From Halopseudomonas pertucinogena (GTDB taxonomy: Bacteria; Pseudomonadota; Gammaproteobacteria; Pseudomonadales; Pseudomonadaceae), in contig NZ_BMNN01000005.1 of the NCBI RefSeq assembly GCF_014646575.1, positions 162,869 to 226,868 of the forward strand: a stretch of DNA of 64,000 nt, written 5' to 3'. Made by a program: the position numbers and the translations under genes. This document shows, in pieces, positions 49,560-57,320 of the stretch (positions are counted from its first letter, which is position 1; every line of letters begins with the position of its first letter). The notes beneath the pieces were generated by a model. It searched no databases. It was not told the DNA's origin and saw nothing but the letters and a program-made list of their open reading frames with translations.

Positions 49560-50860
49560 CAATTGGCTTCCTGTGTAGGTTGAATCAGATGGGTGGTGGG
49601 CAACTGCATCAGGGGATGACTGTCCTGCACGCCCTGCATCTTCATGACCGGGAAGGCGCGCTGCACCCAGCGCAGCACCTGGATCGCCGGGCTGTTCATC
49701 AGCAGGCGCACCTGGGGATACATCCACAGCAGCCGGTCGACGTTGTCGTTGGGTTCATAGGGTACGTCGCCCAGGCCGTCGTCGTTGCGGTCCCAGCCCA
49801 GATAGTCGCTCCAGAAGTTGCCCCGTCCGTCCACCGACCACTCCTGGGTACGGGTGGCGACATACTTGACCTGCTGCTCGTTGCCGACGAAGGCGTTGTG
49901 GCTGATCTTGTTGTTCTCCGAGCCTGCGGTCAGGTGGATGCCAAGATTGCTGCGCTCGAAGTGGTTGTGCTCGATGGTGTTGAACAGCGAGTTGTAGATG
50001 AACAGCGCCTTGCCTTCGCCGCCCTTGATCATGCTGTCATCCCCGGTCTGGCCACGCTGCACGTTGGAGACGAAGTTGTTGGTGATGGTCGAGTAGGTGA
50101 TGAAGTTCATCAGGATGCCGTAGTTGCGGTCATCCTCGGAGCGGTTGTTCTCCACGGTGAGCATGCGGCTCTGCATCAGGGCGTAGCCGGTGCGGGTGCG
50201 CCGGGTGGTATTGCCGATGACCCGGTTGCTCTGGGAGAACATGTAATGGATGCCGAAGCGCAGATCCTCCATGAGGTTGCCTTCGATCAGGTTGTTGTTG
50301 GAGTTGCCCAGGTAGATGCCGTCACGCACATGGCGTACCTGGTTGTCGACCACGCGGGCCTCGTTGGTGTTGATCAGGTGGATGCCGTTGCCGCGGTCCT
50401 GGGACCGATAGTTGCGGTCACCTTCCACCTGGTTGCCTTCGACCGTCAGATGTCGGGTGCCGTCCGACCAGATGCCGAAGCTCGGCCCGCTCAGATCGTT
50501 GTTGCGCAGGGTCACGCCAGTGGCGCTGGGCTCGACGAAGATACCGGCGTTCATGTCGGTCAGGTTGGCGCCCCAGTTGCGCAGGGTACAACCCTCGATG
50601 GTCACATCCGCGGCGCGGATGGTCAGCAGGCTGCCCTTGCCGGCGGAGTCCAGCACGGCACCGGGCTCGCAGCGCAGGTGCACCGGCTCGTCAAGCAGGA
50701 ACTGGCCGGAATAGTCCCCGGCGGGGAGGATCATGGTGTTGCCGTCAGCCCGCAGCGGCAGGCTGTCGATTGTCTGGGGTGATGCATGGATGGTAGCGGA
50801 GAGACCGCACAGTAGCATGGTGGCCGCCAGCCGGCGGCGTCTGGCCTGATGCGTGAACAA
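49559..50860 (-). CDS. nosD: Periplasmic NosD, CuZ maturation protein
   Basis: NosD is the periplasmic partner of NosF-NosY and binds NosL and apo-NosZ during CuZ assembly. The 433-residue product has a signal peptide with an RRRR n-region, then a right-handed parallel beta-helix (about 45-370) of repeated NxxEGN / NNxF turns, with [11 protein letters not shown] and [26 protein letters not shown] closely resembling P. stutzeri NosD. No good ATG exists; a TTG at 50860 is spaced 5 bp from AAAGGAG and gives a sensible signal peptide. A strong hairpin lies between it and nosZ. Confidence 0.92.
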   Translation of the reverse strand: MFTHQARRRRLAATMLLCGLSATIHASPQTIDSLPLRADGNTMILPAGDYSGQFLLDEPVHLRCEPGAVLDSAGKGSLLTIRAADVTIEGCTLRNWGANLTDMNAGIFVEPSATGVTLRNNDLSGPSFGIWSDGTRHLTVEGNQVEGDRNYRSQDRGNGIHLINTNEARVVDNQVRHVRDGIYLGNSNNNLIEGNLMEDLRFGIHYMFSQSNRVIGNTTRRTRTGYALMQSRMLTVENNRSEDDRNYGILMNFITYSTITNNFVSNVQRGQTGDDSMIKGGEGKALFIYNSLFNTIEHNHFERSNLGIHLTAGSENNKISHNAFVGNEQQVKYVATRTQEWSVDGRGNFWSDYLGWDRNDDGLGDVPYEPNDNVDRLLWMYPQVRLLMNSPAIQVLRWVQRAFPVMKMQGVQDSHPLMQLPTTHLIQPTQEAN

Positions 50861-50906
50861 TGCTGCTCCTTTGATGCAGGTTGTGGGTGTTCTCGAGGCC
50901 GCGTGC

Positions 50907-50933
50907 GTCCGGGGCGGTGCGTCCGCCCCGGAC
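50907..50933 (-). other. Hairpin between nosZ and nosD
   Basis: GTCCGGGGCGG and CCGCCCCGGAC form a perfect 11-bp stem with a TGCGT loop, 8 bp after the nosZ stop codon. No T tract follows on the transcribed strand. It could stabilise a nosZ transcript 3' end or partly terminate before nosD, in line with separate nosZ and nosD expression known in P. stutzeri. Confidence 0.65.
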
Positions 50934-50940
50934 GTAGCCA

Positions 50941-52866
50941 TCAGGCCGGCTCGACCAGCATGCGGCCGCACATCTCCATATGCAGAGCATGGCAGAACCA
51001 GCTGCAGTAGTACCAGTACACCCCGGCCTTGTCGGCGGTGAAGGTGATGGACGATGTCTGCTGCGGGCTGATCTCCATGCTCACACCGTGGTTGACCACA
51101 ACGAAGCCGTGAGTCACGTCCTCGATCTGGTCGATGTTGGTGATGATCACGGTGACCTCATCGCCCTGCTTGACGGTGAACTCGTTGAGCCCGAAGGACG
51201 GCGCCATGGAGACCATGTATACCCGGACCTTGTTGCCGTCGCGGATGACCTTGCTGTCGGTGGTCAGGTTGATGCCGTCTGCCTCGGCCATCTTCACGGT
51301 TTCGGCAAAGAAGGGGTCGTCGCGATCCCAGATCTTCTTGGTACGGATCTGGTCGCGGCGGGCCATGATGCAGTCGTGTGGTTCGGCGAAGGTGGGGCCG
51401 TCGTGCACCAGGATCATCTCGTCGCCGGAGATGTCGATCAGCTGGTCGTTCTCCGGGTGCAGCGGTCCGGTCGGCAGGAAGCGGTCCTTGGAGAACTTGG
51501 ACAGCACCACCAGCCACTGGCCATCGGCTTCGCTGGTTTCGGTCAGCGAGGCATGGGTGTGGCCCGGCTGGTAGTGCACATCCAGCTTCTGCTTGATGTA
51601 GTTGACGTTCTCGCCGTTGTGCGCGCGAATCGCTTCCTCGATGTTCCACTTGACGATCTGGCTGTCGATGAACAGCGTGGTGTAGCCGTTGCCACGACCG
51701 TCGAAGGTGGTGTGCAGCGGCCCGAGGCCCAGTTCGGGCTCGGCGACGATCACCTCACGGGGATCCTCGAACTTGTCGTCGAACAGGTCGGGCAGCTTGT
51801 CGATGGCGATGATGGAGACGGTAGGCGACAGCTTGCCCGCCGCGATGAAATACTTGCCGTCCGGCGAGGTGTTCAGACCGTGGGGGTTCTTCGGCACCGG
51901 AATGTAGCGGGTGACCTTGCTGTTCTTGCCGTCCTTGCGGCGGCCATCCACTACCGGCACCTTGGAATCGCCCAGGGTGATGAAGTTGCCGGCCTTTACC
52001 TCGGCCTCGATGGCATGCACGTCAAATACCACCACCCAGTCGCGCTCGTTGCGCATGGTACCGCCCAGGTCCAGCGCCTTTTCCGAGTTGTAGCAGGTGG
52101 AGGCACAGAACCGGCCGGTGTAATCCATGTCGGTATTGTCGAGGTTGCCTTCGACGATCACTTGCCAGGCGACTTCCATGGTCTCCGCGTCGATCGCGTT
52201 GTACATGGTGTAGCTGTTCTCGTTCTCCATATCGAAGAACGAGCCGTCATTGGGATGCGGGATGATGAATTCGGCGTTACCGAAGACGTACTTGGTATGC
52301 GGCACCTTCTGCAGACGCAGCCCATGGATGGCCTGAACGTTGGGCACGGTGACCATCTTGTCCGTCTTCATGATGTCCAGACGGATACGGGCGACGCGGC
52401 TGTTGGCCTTGTCGTTGATGAACAGATACTTGCCGTCGTACTTGCCATCGGTCATCGACAGGTGCGGGTGGTGGCAGTCGCCGTTGGCGAAGCGGGCGCT
52501 GTCTCCCATGATCCGCTTGCTCTCGTTGGTCAGCCCCCAACCGGTCGCCGAATCGATATTGAATACCGGAATACGCATGAGTTCGCGCATGGAGGGCACA
52601 CCGAACACCCGTACCTCTCCCTGGTGACCGCCGGACCAGAAGCCATAGTAGGTATCCAGCTCACCGGGACCGACGTGAATCTTGGACATGGCATTCTTCT
52701 GGGCCTCGCTGACCGCCTGGGCCCAGCTCTCGCGGGTCATGACCGCACCGCCGAAGGCGGTGGCGGCCACGGCTGCACCGGTCACGGCACCAGCGCCGAG
52801 GAAGCCCCGGCGGCTCATGCCTCTGGATTCCGGAAGGGCCGGAGGGTTGTTGCTCTTGTCGCTCAT
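50941..52866 (-). CDS. nosZ: Nitrous-oxide reductase (clade I, Tat-exported)
   Basis: NosZ reduces N2O to N2 in the periplasm with the mixed-valent CuA site and the four-copper CuZ cluster. The 641-residue protein has a twin-arginine signal (SRRGFLG, Arg19-Arg20), a seven-bladed propeller with CuZ histidines in NGDCHHPHLSMTDGKYDGKY and elsewhere, and a C-terminal cupredoxin domain with the CuA ligands in CSWFCHALHMEM. The Tat signal and sequence place it in clade I, close to P. stutzeri. AAGGAG precedes ATG 52866. All key residues appear intact. It lies 39 bp after nosR. Confidence 0.98.
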   Translation of the reverse strand: MSDKSNNPPALPESRGMSRRGFLGAGAVTGAAVAATAFGGAVMTRESWAQAVSEAQKNAMSKIHVGPGELDTYYGFWSGGHQGEVRVFGVPSMRELMRIPVFNIDSATGWGLTNESKRIMGDSARFANGDCHHPHLSMTDGKYDGKYLFINDKANSRVARIRLDIMKTDKMVTVPNVQAIHGLRLQKVPHTKYVFGNAEFIIPHPNDGSFFDMENENSYTMYNAIDAETMEVAWQVIVEGNLDNTDMDYTGRFCASTCYNSEKALDLGGTMRNERDWVVVFDVHAIEAEVKAGNFITLGDSKVPVVDGRRKDGKNSKVTRYIPVPKNPHGLNTSPDGKYFIAAGKLSPTVSIIAIDKLPDLFDDKFEDPREVIVAEPELGLGPLHTTFDGRGNGYTTLFIDSQIVKWNIEEAIRAHNGENVNYIKQKLDVHYQPGHTHASLTETSEADGQWLVVLSKFSKDRFLPTGPLHPENDQLIDISGDEMILVHDGPTFAEPHDCIMARRDQIRTKKIWDRDDPFFAETVKMAEADGINLTTDSKVIRDGNKVRVYMVSMAPSFGLNEFTVKQGDEVTVIITNIDQIEDVTHGFVVVNHGVSMEISPQQTSSITFTADKAGVYWYYCSWFCHALHMEMCGRMLVEPA

Positions 52867-52905
52867 AGTCAAGCTCCTTGATTGCACACTTGGTTGACCT
52901 TGGGG

Positions 52906-55072
52906 TCAGGGTTCAACTACCTGCACTACCGGGATCAGCTGATCATCCGGCTGTTTCTTGCCGCGTGTCTTGCGCTTGTTCTTCAGAATCAGCGGAGGAC
53001 ACTTGTTCTCGTTGTGATAGGTCATCTGACAGTCGAGGCAGTAGTGGCACTCGTTGTGGTTGATGTGCCCATCGGGATGAATGGCCTGGATCTCGCATTC
53101 CTTGGCGCACAGCTGACAGGGGTTGCCACACTCCTTGCGGCGCTTGAGCCAGTCGAACAGCCGGACCCGGCTGGATACCGAGAGGGCCGCGCCAAGCGGG
53201 CAGATGTAGCGGCAGAACACCTTGCGGGTGAAGATGTTCACCACCAGCAGGATCACCGCGTACAGCACGAACCACCACTGACGGTCGAACTTGAGGGTGA
53301 TGGCAGTCTTGAAGGGCTCCACCTCGGCGGCCTTTTCCGCCAGCATCATCGACTCCAGCGAGATGCCGAACAGCACCAGCAGGATGATGTACTTGATCGC
53401 CCACAGCCGCTCATGCACGGCAAAGGGCAGTTCGTACTGGGGGATCTTCAGCTTGCGGGCGATCTCGTTGATCAGCTCCTGCAGCGCACCGAAGGGGCAC
53501 AGCCAGCCACAGAAAACGCCCCGGCCCCAGAGCAGGATGCTGGCGGCGGTAAAGGTCCAGATGATGAAGATCACCGGATCGCTGAGGAACAGCTCCCAGC
53601 GGAATTCCGTGAACAGCGCGTGGACGAAGGTCAGCACGTTGACGATCGACAGCTGGCCCAGCGCGTACCAGCCGATGAAGACCACCGTGAAGGTCAGGTA
53701 GCCGTGGCGCAGCCAGCGCAGGAAGTTCGGGTGGCGGGCGAAGTTGTCCTGGAAGAACAGGATGATGGTCAGCAGCAGCAGCGCAACCAGGATGACACCC
53801 ACCTGGAAACTCTTCTGATACCAGATGTTCACCCACACCGGCCGGTTGGCCTCCTCGATGGCGCGCAGCTCCTCCGGTGTCGGTACCGGCCGGTCGATGT
53901 ACTGCTCCGGCGTTTCATAGGGCAGCTCGAAGCTGACGAAGATGCTGTCCACCGGGCCGGTCTGCCGGCGCACCAGCAGCTCCAGGGCCCAGGGCGTGCC
54001 GGGGTCGAAATTGGCATCCTCACGGAGGATGAAAATGGCCATTTCCTGGAAGCGCGGAGCGCCCTCGGCCATCACGTCGTACAGGCGGATATGGTCCAGA
54101 TCGCGGAAGCTGTGGATATTGCCGAACTGGCGGATCTGCACCCGATCGAAGATGCCGCCGCGTACGTAACCCGAGCCCTTGAATGAATACTGGCCGCTGC
54201 CCAGCACCGCGAAGGCATGCTCGCCGGGCTTGAGGTCCTCCATCAGGAAGCGGTACTGGTTGTCGCCAAGCAGGTTGCGCCCCACAGTGGGTACGTTGAG
54301 GTAGGTGGCGTACAGGTCGATGAAGGTCGCATCGGCCTGCTCCGGGGGGGGCCTCATCAATGCCCTCGGCCTCGGTGCCCTGGAAGGCGCGGTTGATATC
54401 GGCATTGGTCAGCAGCAGTCGGCGGATGGAGCCGTCACCGGTCAGTTCCGCCCAGCTGGCGGGCTCGTAGACCTCCTCGCGCACGGTGGAGGGCCGGCCG
54501 CGGGCGGCCACGTTGGTCTGCACCAGACCGAGGGAGGCGCCAACCTCATGGGCAGCGCGCATCACGATCTCGTTGATCACCATGACGGTCACGGTGGCAC
54601 CGGATACCGCATCCACGGTGACGGCGCCGGGGTCACGGGAGCGCCCGACCACCACCCGCTGGTCGGCGCGGATGCCGTGATACAGGGCGTTGAAGTCATG
54701 CAGGCGCTGTTCGGGAATGCCGATCAGCAGAATCGGCTCGTGGTGCTCCAGCACATAGGCGTCCTGAATCACGCCCTCGGTATCCATCAGGATCAGCATG
54801 TTCACCGGCTTGCCGGAGTAGGCCGGGATATTGATGACGTTGATGCTCTCGAAGGCGTAGCCGTAAATGGTGCCCACGCCGTCAGTCAGTGTGCGTACGC
54901 CGTAGTCTCCTTCCGGCTCGGAAATCACCGTCGCACGGGGGAAGAATTGCTCGATACGCTCTTCGATAAGGGCCTGATCGGCGAAGGCGGGCGAGAGGAA
55001 TAAAGTGGCAGATATCAGCACCGCGGCCAGCAGTACCCTGCTGACAACCCCGGTGATTTTCGACAACATCAT
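52906..55072 (-). pseudogene. nosR: nosR, membrane flavin/iron-sulfur protein for N2O reduction, disrupted by a +1 frameshift
   Basis: NosR feeds electrons to NosZ and is required for nos expression. Two overlapping frames make up one gene. The first (from 55072) has a signal peptide and the FMN-binding domain with DAVSGATVTVMV; it loses homology at GTEAEGIDEAPP (about residue 240). The second resumes at PEQADATFIDLY and holds the membrane helices, CGWLCPFG and CRYICPLG, and the ferredoxin motifs CGNPCQLCAKEC and CHYCLDCQMTYHNENKC. The shift is at eight C residues on the coding strand (54344-54351); seven would restore a 721-residue NosR, the family length. It could be true inactivation, phase variation, slippage or a sequencing error. 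Confidence 0.9.
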
Positions 55073-55128
55073 GGCAGCTTCCGTATCGAGGGCGTTGTAA
55101 ATTTAATATGGCCCAGTGGTTTCAAGAC

Positions 55129-55142
55129 TTGATCACGATCAA
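55129..55142. promoter_or_regulatory. FNR/ANR/DNR box upstream of nosR
   Basis: TTGATCACGATCAA is a perfect match to TTGAT-N4-ATCAA. Its centre is about 64 bp upstream of the nosR start, a suitable place for activation from -41.5 of a promoter near 55094. Oxygen- or NO-responsive Crp/Fnr regulators (ANR, DNR) are known activators of nos genes. Confidence 0.9.
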
Positions 55143-55180
55143 ACGGGTGTCAAATCAGCGTTCTGATTCAGCGAAGCGCA

Positions 55181-56764
55181 TCATCCGGGTATCTTTCCCT
55201 GGCGATCGGGCCTTGCCTGGCTGGCCAGGCCGAGCCGGCGTGCCAGGCGATGCAGGTTGCCGCGGTCGATCTGCAGTGCGCGGGCCGTGGCTGACAGGTT
55301 GCCACGGTGTCGCTTCATCAGCGTTTCGATGAGCTGCCGCTGATAGTTGTCAACGGCCTCACGCAGTCCGCAGCCAGGGGGTGCCAACTCCAGAGGCGGG
55401 TACGCCTGCGCAGGGCGAGCATCGGAGGAGAGGCCCAGATCCGCGGCGTTCAGCTGCAGCATTGCCGGTGTCGCGCCGTGCCGGGCGCGTGCCCGAAGCA
55501 GAGCGCGACTGACAAGGTGCTCCAGTTCCCGCACGTTACCGGGCCAGTCATGGGCGAGCAGCGCCTGCTGCGCATCGTCCCGAAGACTGGCGCTGCGCAC
55601 CTGCAGGCGGCTGCGGTTCTGCTCGATGAAATAACCGGCCAGCAGCAGGATGTCATGCTGGCGCTCGCGCAGGGGCGGTACCTGCAGCGGATAGGCACTC
55701 AGGCGGTGATAGAGGTCCGCACGGAAACGCCCATCGCGCACCGCCTTGGCCAGGTCCCGGTTGGTGGCGGCGATGATGCGCACGTCCACGTGGTGCTCCC
55801 GGTCCGAGCCGAGACGCTGCAACTGGCCGCTCTGCAGTACCCGCAGCAGTTTCGCCTGGATTGACAGCGGCAGCTCACCGACTTCGTCCAGAAACAGCGT
55901 GCCGCCGTCGGCCAGTTCGAACTTGCCTGCCCGCGCTGTGGTGGCGCCGGAAAACGCGCCGCGGACATGGCCGAACAGCTCACTTTCCACCAGCGACTCC
56001 GGCAAGGCAGCGCAGTTGATGCTGATCAGCGGCTTGTCATGGCGCGCAGACTGGCGATGCACCGCCCGGGCCACCAGCTCCTTGCCGGTCCCGGTTTCGC
56101 CGCAGATCAGCACGGTCAGCGGGCTGCGGGCGACCAGGGCAATCTCGCCCAACAGGTGCTGATGAGCGGCACTGTCACCGATCAGCTCCGGCCCCGGCAC
56201 CTGTACCGCCGCCCGCCGCCAGGTCTCTGCGGACCGGCGCTGCTGCTCGGCGGCATGCGTCAGCTGCTGCAGGCGCTCGCTCGCCTTCACCGTGGCCGCC
56301 GCCAGATGGCCGAAGGCTTCCAGTGTGGCGAGGTCGATGCGGCCGAAGCGCGCCGGGTCCAGCGAGTCGAGCGTCAGCACGCCCCAGGGCTGATCGTCGA
56401 TGTACAGCGGGCAACCCAGGCAGTCGTGCACCTGCAGCGGGCCACTGTTACCGGGAATCAGACCGTCGTAGGGGTCTGGCAGGTCGCAATCGGCAGCGAA
56501 CCGGGTGGCGCGCTGCTGGCCGAGAATGCGCTGCAGGCGCGGATGCTCATCCAGCGGGAAGCGCCGACCAAGGGTGTCGGCACTCAACCCCAGTACCGCC
56601 ACCGGCACCAGCCGCTGCCCGTCCAGCCGCAGCAGGGCGAGTGCATCGCAGGGCAGACAGTTGTGCAGTGTCTGCAGCAACCGCTGGTAGCGCTCGGCCT
56701 GGGGCAGGTCCCGGCTCAGGTCATCAAGCAGCGGCAGCAGGGTGGTGAGGGGTATCGGAGTCAT
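55181..56764 (-). CDS. norR: NO-responsive sigma-54 activator NorR
   Basis: NorR senses nitric oxide with a non-heme iron in its GAF domain and activates sigma-54 promoters of NO-detoxifying genes. The 527-residue protein has a GAF domain (about 15-170), an AAA+ domain (about 190-425) with GETGTGKE, GAFSGA (usually GAFTGA), FLDEVGELP and the arginine finger region, and a C-terminal Fis-type helix-turn-helix (GNLSATARALQIDRGNLHRLARRLG). The nos cluster follows on the same strand after 108 bp. No norCB, norVW or hmp gene is in the window. Confidence 0.88.
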   Translation of the reverse strand: MTPIPLTTLLPLLDDLSRDLPQAERYQRLLQTLHNCLPCDALALLRLDGQRLVPVAVLGLSADTLGRRFPLDEHPRLQRILGQQRATRFAADCDLPDPYDGLIPGNSGPLQVHDCLGCPLYIDDQPWGVLTLDSLDPARFGRIDLATLEAFGHLAAATVKASERLQQLTHAAEQQRRSAETWRRAAVQVPGPELIGDSAAHQHLLGEIALVARSPLTVLICGETGTGKELVARAVHRQSARHDKPLISINCAALPESLVESELFGHVRGAFSGATTARAGKFELADGGTLFLDEVGELPLSIQAKLLRVLQSGQLQRLGSDREHHVDVRIIAATNRDLAKAVRDGRFRADLYHRLSAYPLQVPPLRERQHDILLLAGYFIEQNRSRLQVRSASLRDDAQQALLAHDWPGNVRELEHLVSRALLRARARHGATPAMLQLNAADLGLSSDARPAQAYPPLELAPPGCGLREAVDNYQRQLIETLMKRHRGNLSATARALQIDRGNLHRLARRLGLASQARPDRQGKIPG

Positions 56765-56844
56765 CTGTCGTCGTTTTCACATCGCCCGGGGCGTCTGTAC
56801 CCGGTTTCAGGTTGTTAATGTGACGACTGGCGGGCGCCGGGTCC

Positions 56845-56858
56845 TTGATTTCCGTCAA
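56845..56858. promoter_or_regulatory. FNR/DNR-like box between norR and the glycine-zipper gene
   Basis: TTGAT-TTCC-GTCAA differs from the TTGAT-N4-ATCAA consensus at one position. Its centre is about 67 bp upstream of the glycine-zipper start and 88 bp upstream of the divergent norR start, so it could serve either. Confidence 0.55.
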
Positions 56859-56918
56859 TTGCGCTGCTGGCACACTTCATGAATTGCTTACCGGCACATT
56901 CACAGAGCAGAGGTGTAC

Positions 56919-57284
56919 ATGAAATACCTGAAAGGGATGCTGGTTCCGGTTGTGGTACTGGGCGTGGTGCTGGGGGCTGCGAAGGTGAGCGCAGCGGAGG
57001 TGGTCGGCGAGGCGGCGGACACCACGGCGGGCGCAGGCGTGGGTGCCTCGACCGGGTTGATGATCGGCGGGGCAGCCGGCGGCCCGCTGGGCGCTCTGGC
57101 CGGCGCGGGAGCTGGTTGGCTGCTGGGCAAGGTGGTGCAGCAGGCCGTTGGCCTGGAGGAGCGCGCCTATGAAGTCCGGGGGGACGACGGCCAGATCCGG
57201 ACAGTGCGCTCGCCGAAGGCCGGGTTCGGCATCGGCGAGCAGGTGGAGCATCGGGGCAACCGGCTGTACGCGCTGGAGCACTGA
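56919..57284 (+). CDS. Exported glycine-zipper protein
   Basis: The 121-residue product has a signal peptide (VVVLGVVLGAAKVSA, cleavage before AEV at about 27), a glycine-zipper hydrophobic stretch (about 38-75) with GAGVGASTGLMIGGAAGGPLG and GAGAGWLLG, and a small polar C-terminal part with EVRGDDGQIRTVRSP. Such proteins associate with or span the outer membrane, as Rick_17kDa/SlyB-like lipoproteins do, but no lipobox cysteine is present here. AGAGG lies before ATG 56919. A DNR-like box upstream suggests anaerobic or NO control; the function is unknown. Confidence 0.75.
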   Translation: MKYLKGMLVPVVVLGVVLGAAKVSAAEVVGEAADTTAGAGVGASTGLMIGGAAGGPLGALAGAGAGWLLGKVVQQAVGLEERAYEVRGDDGQIRTVRSPKAGFGIGEQVEHRGNRLYALEH

Positions 57285-57288
57285 GACC

Positions 57289-57318
57289 GCAAGGGGGCGC
57301 CCCGCAGCGCCCCCTTGC
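57289..57318. terminator. Bidirectional terminator between glycine-zipper and RND genes
   Basis: GCAAGGGGGCGC (57289-57300) and GCGCCCCCTTGC (57307-57318) form a perfect 12-bp stem with loop CCCGCA between convergent genes, starting 4 bp after one stop and ending 2 bp before the other. Confidence 0.85.
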
Positions 57319-57320
57319 TG

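Noticed and set aside
54020..54405. Treating the two nosR frames as two separate genes
   Set aside because: Neither half is a known stand-alone protein, homology continues without loss across the homopolymer, and the combined length equals NosR.
56866..56886. Sigma-54 promoter (TGGCAC ... TTGC) before the glycine-zipper gene
   Set aside because: The GG and GC elements are 15 bases apart instead of 10, so it cannot be a normal -24/-12 promoter.
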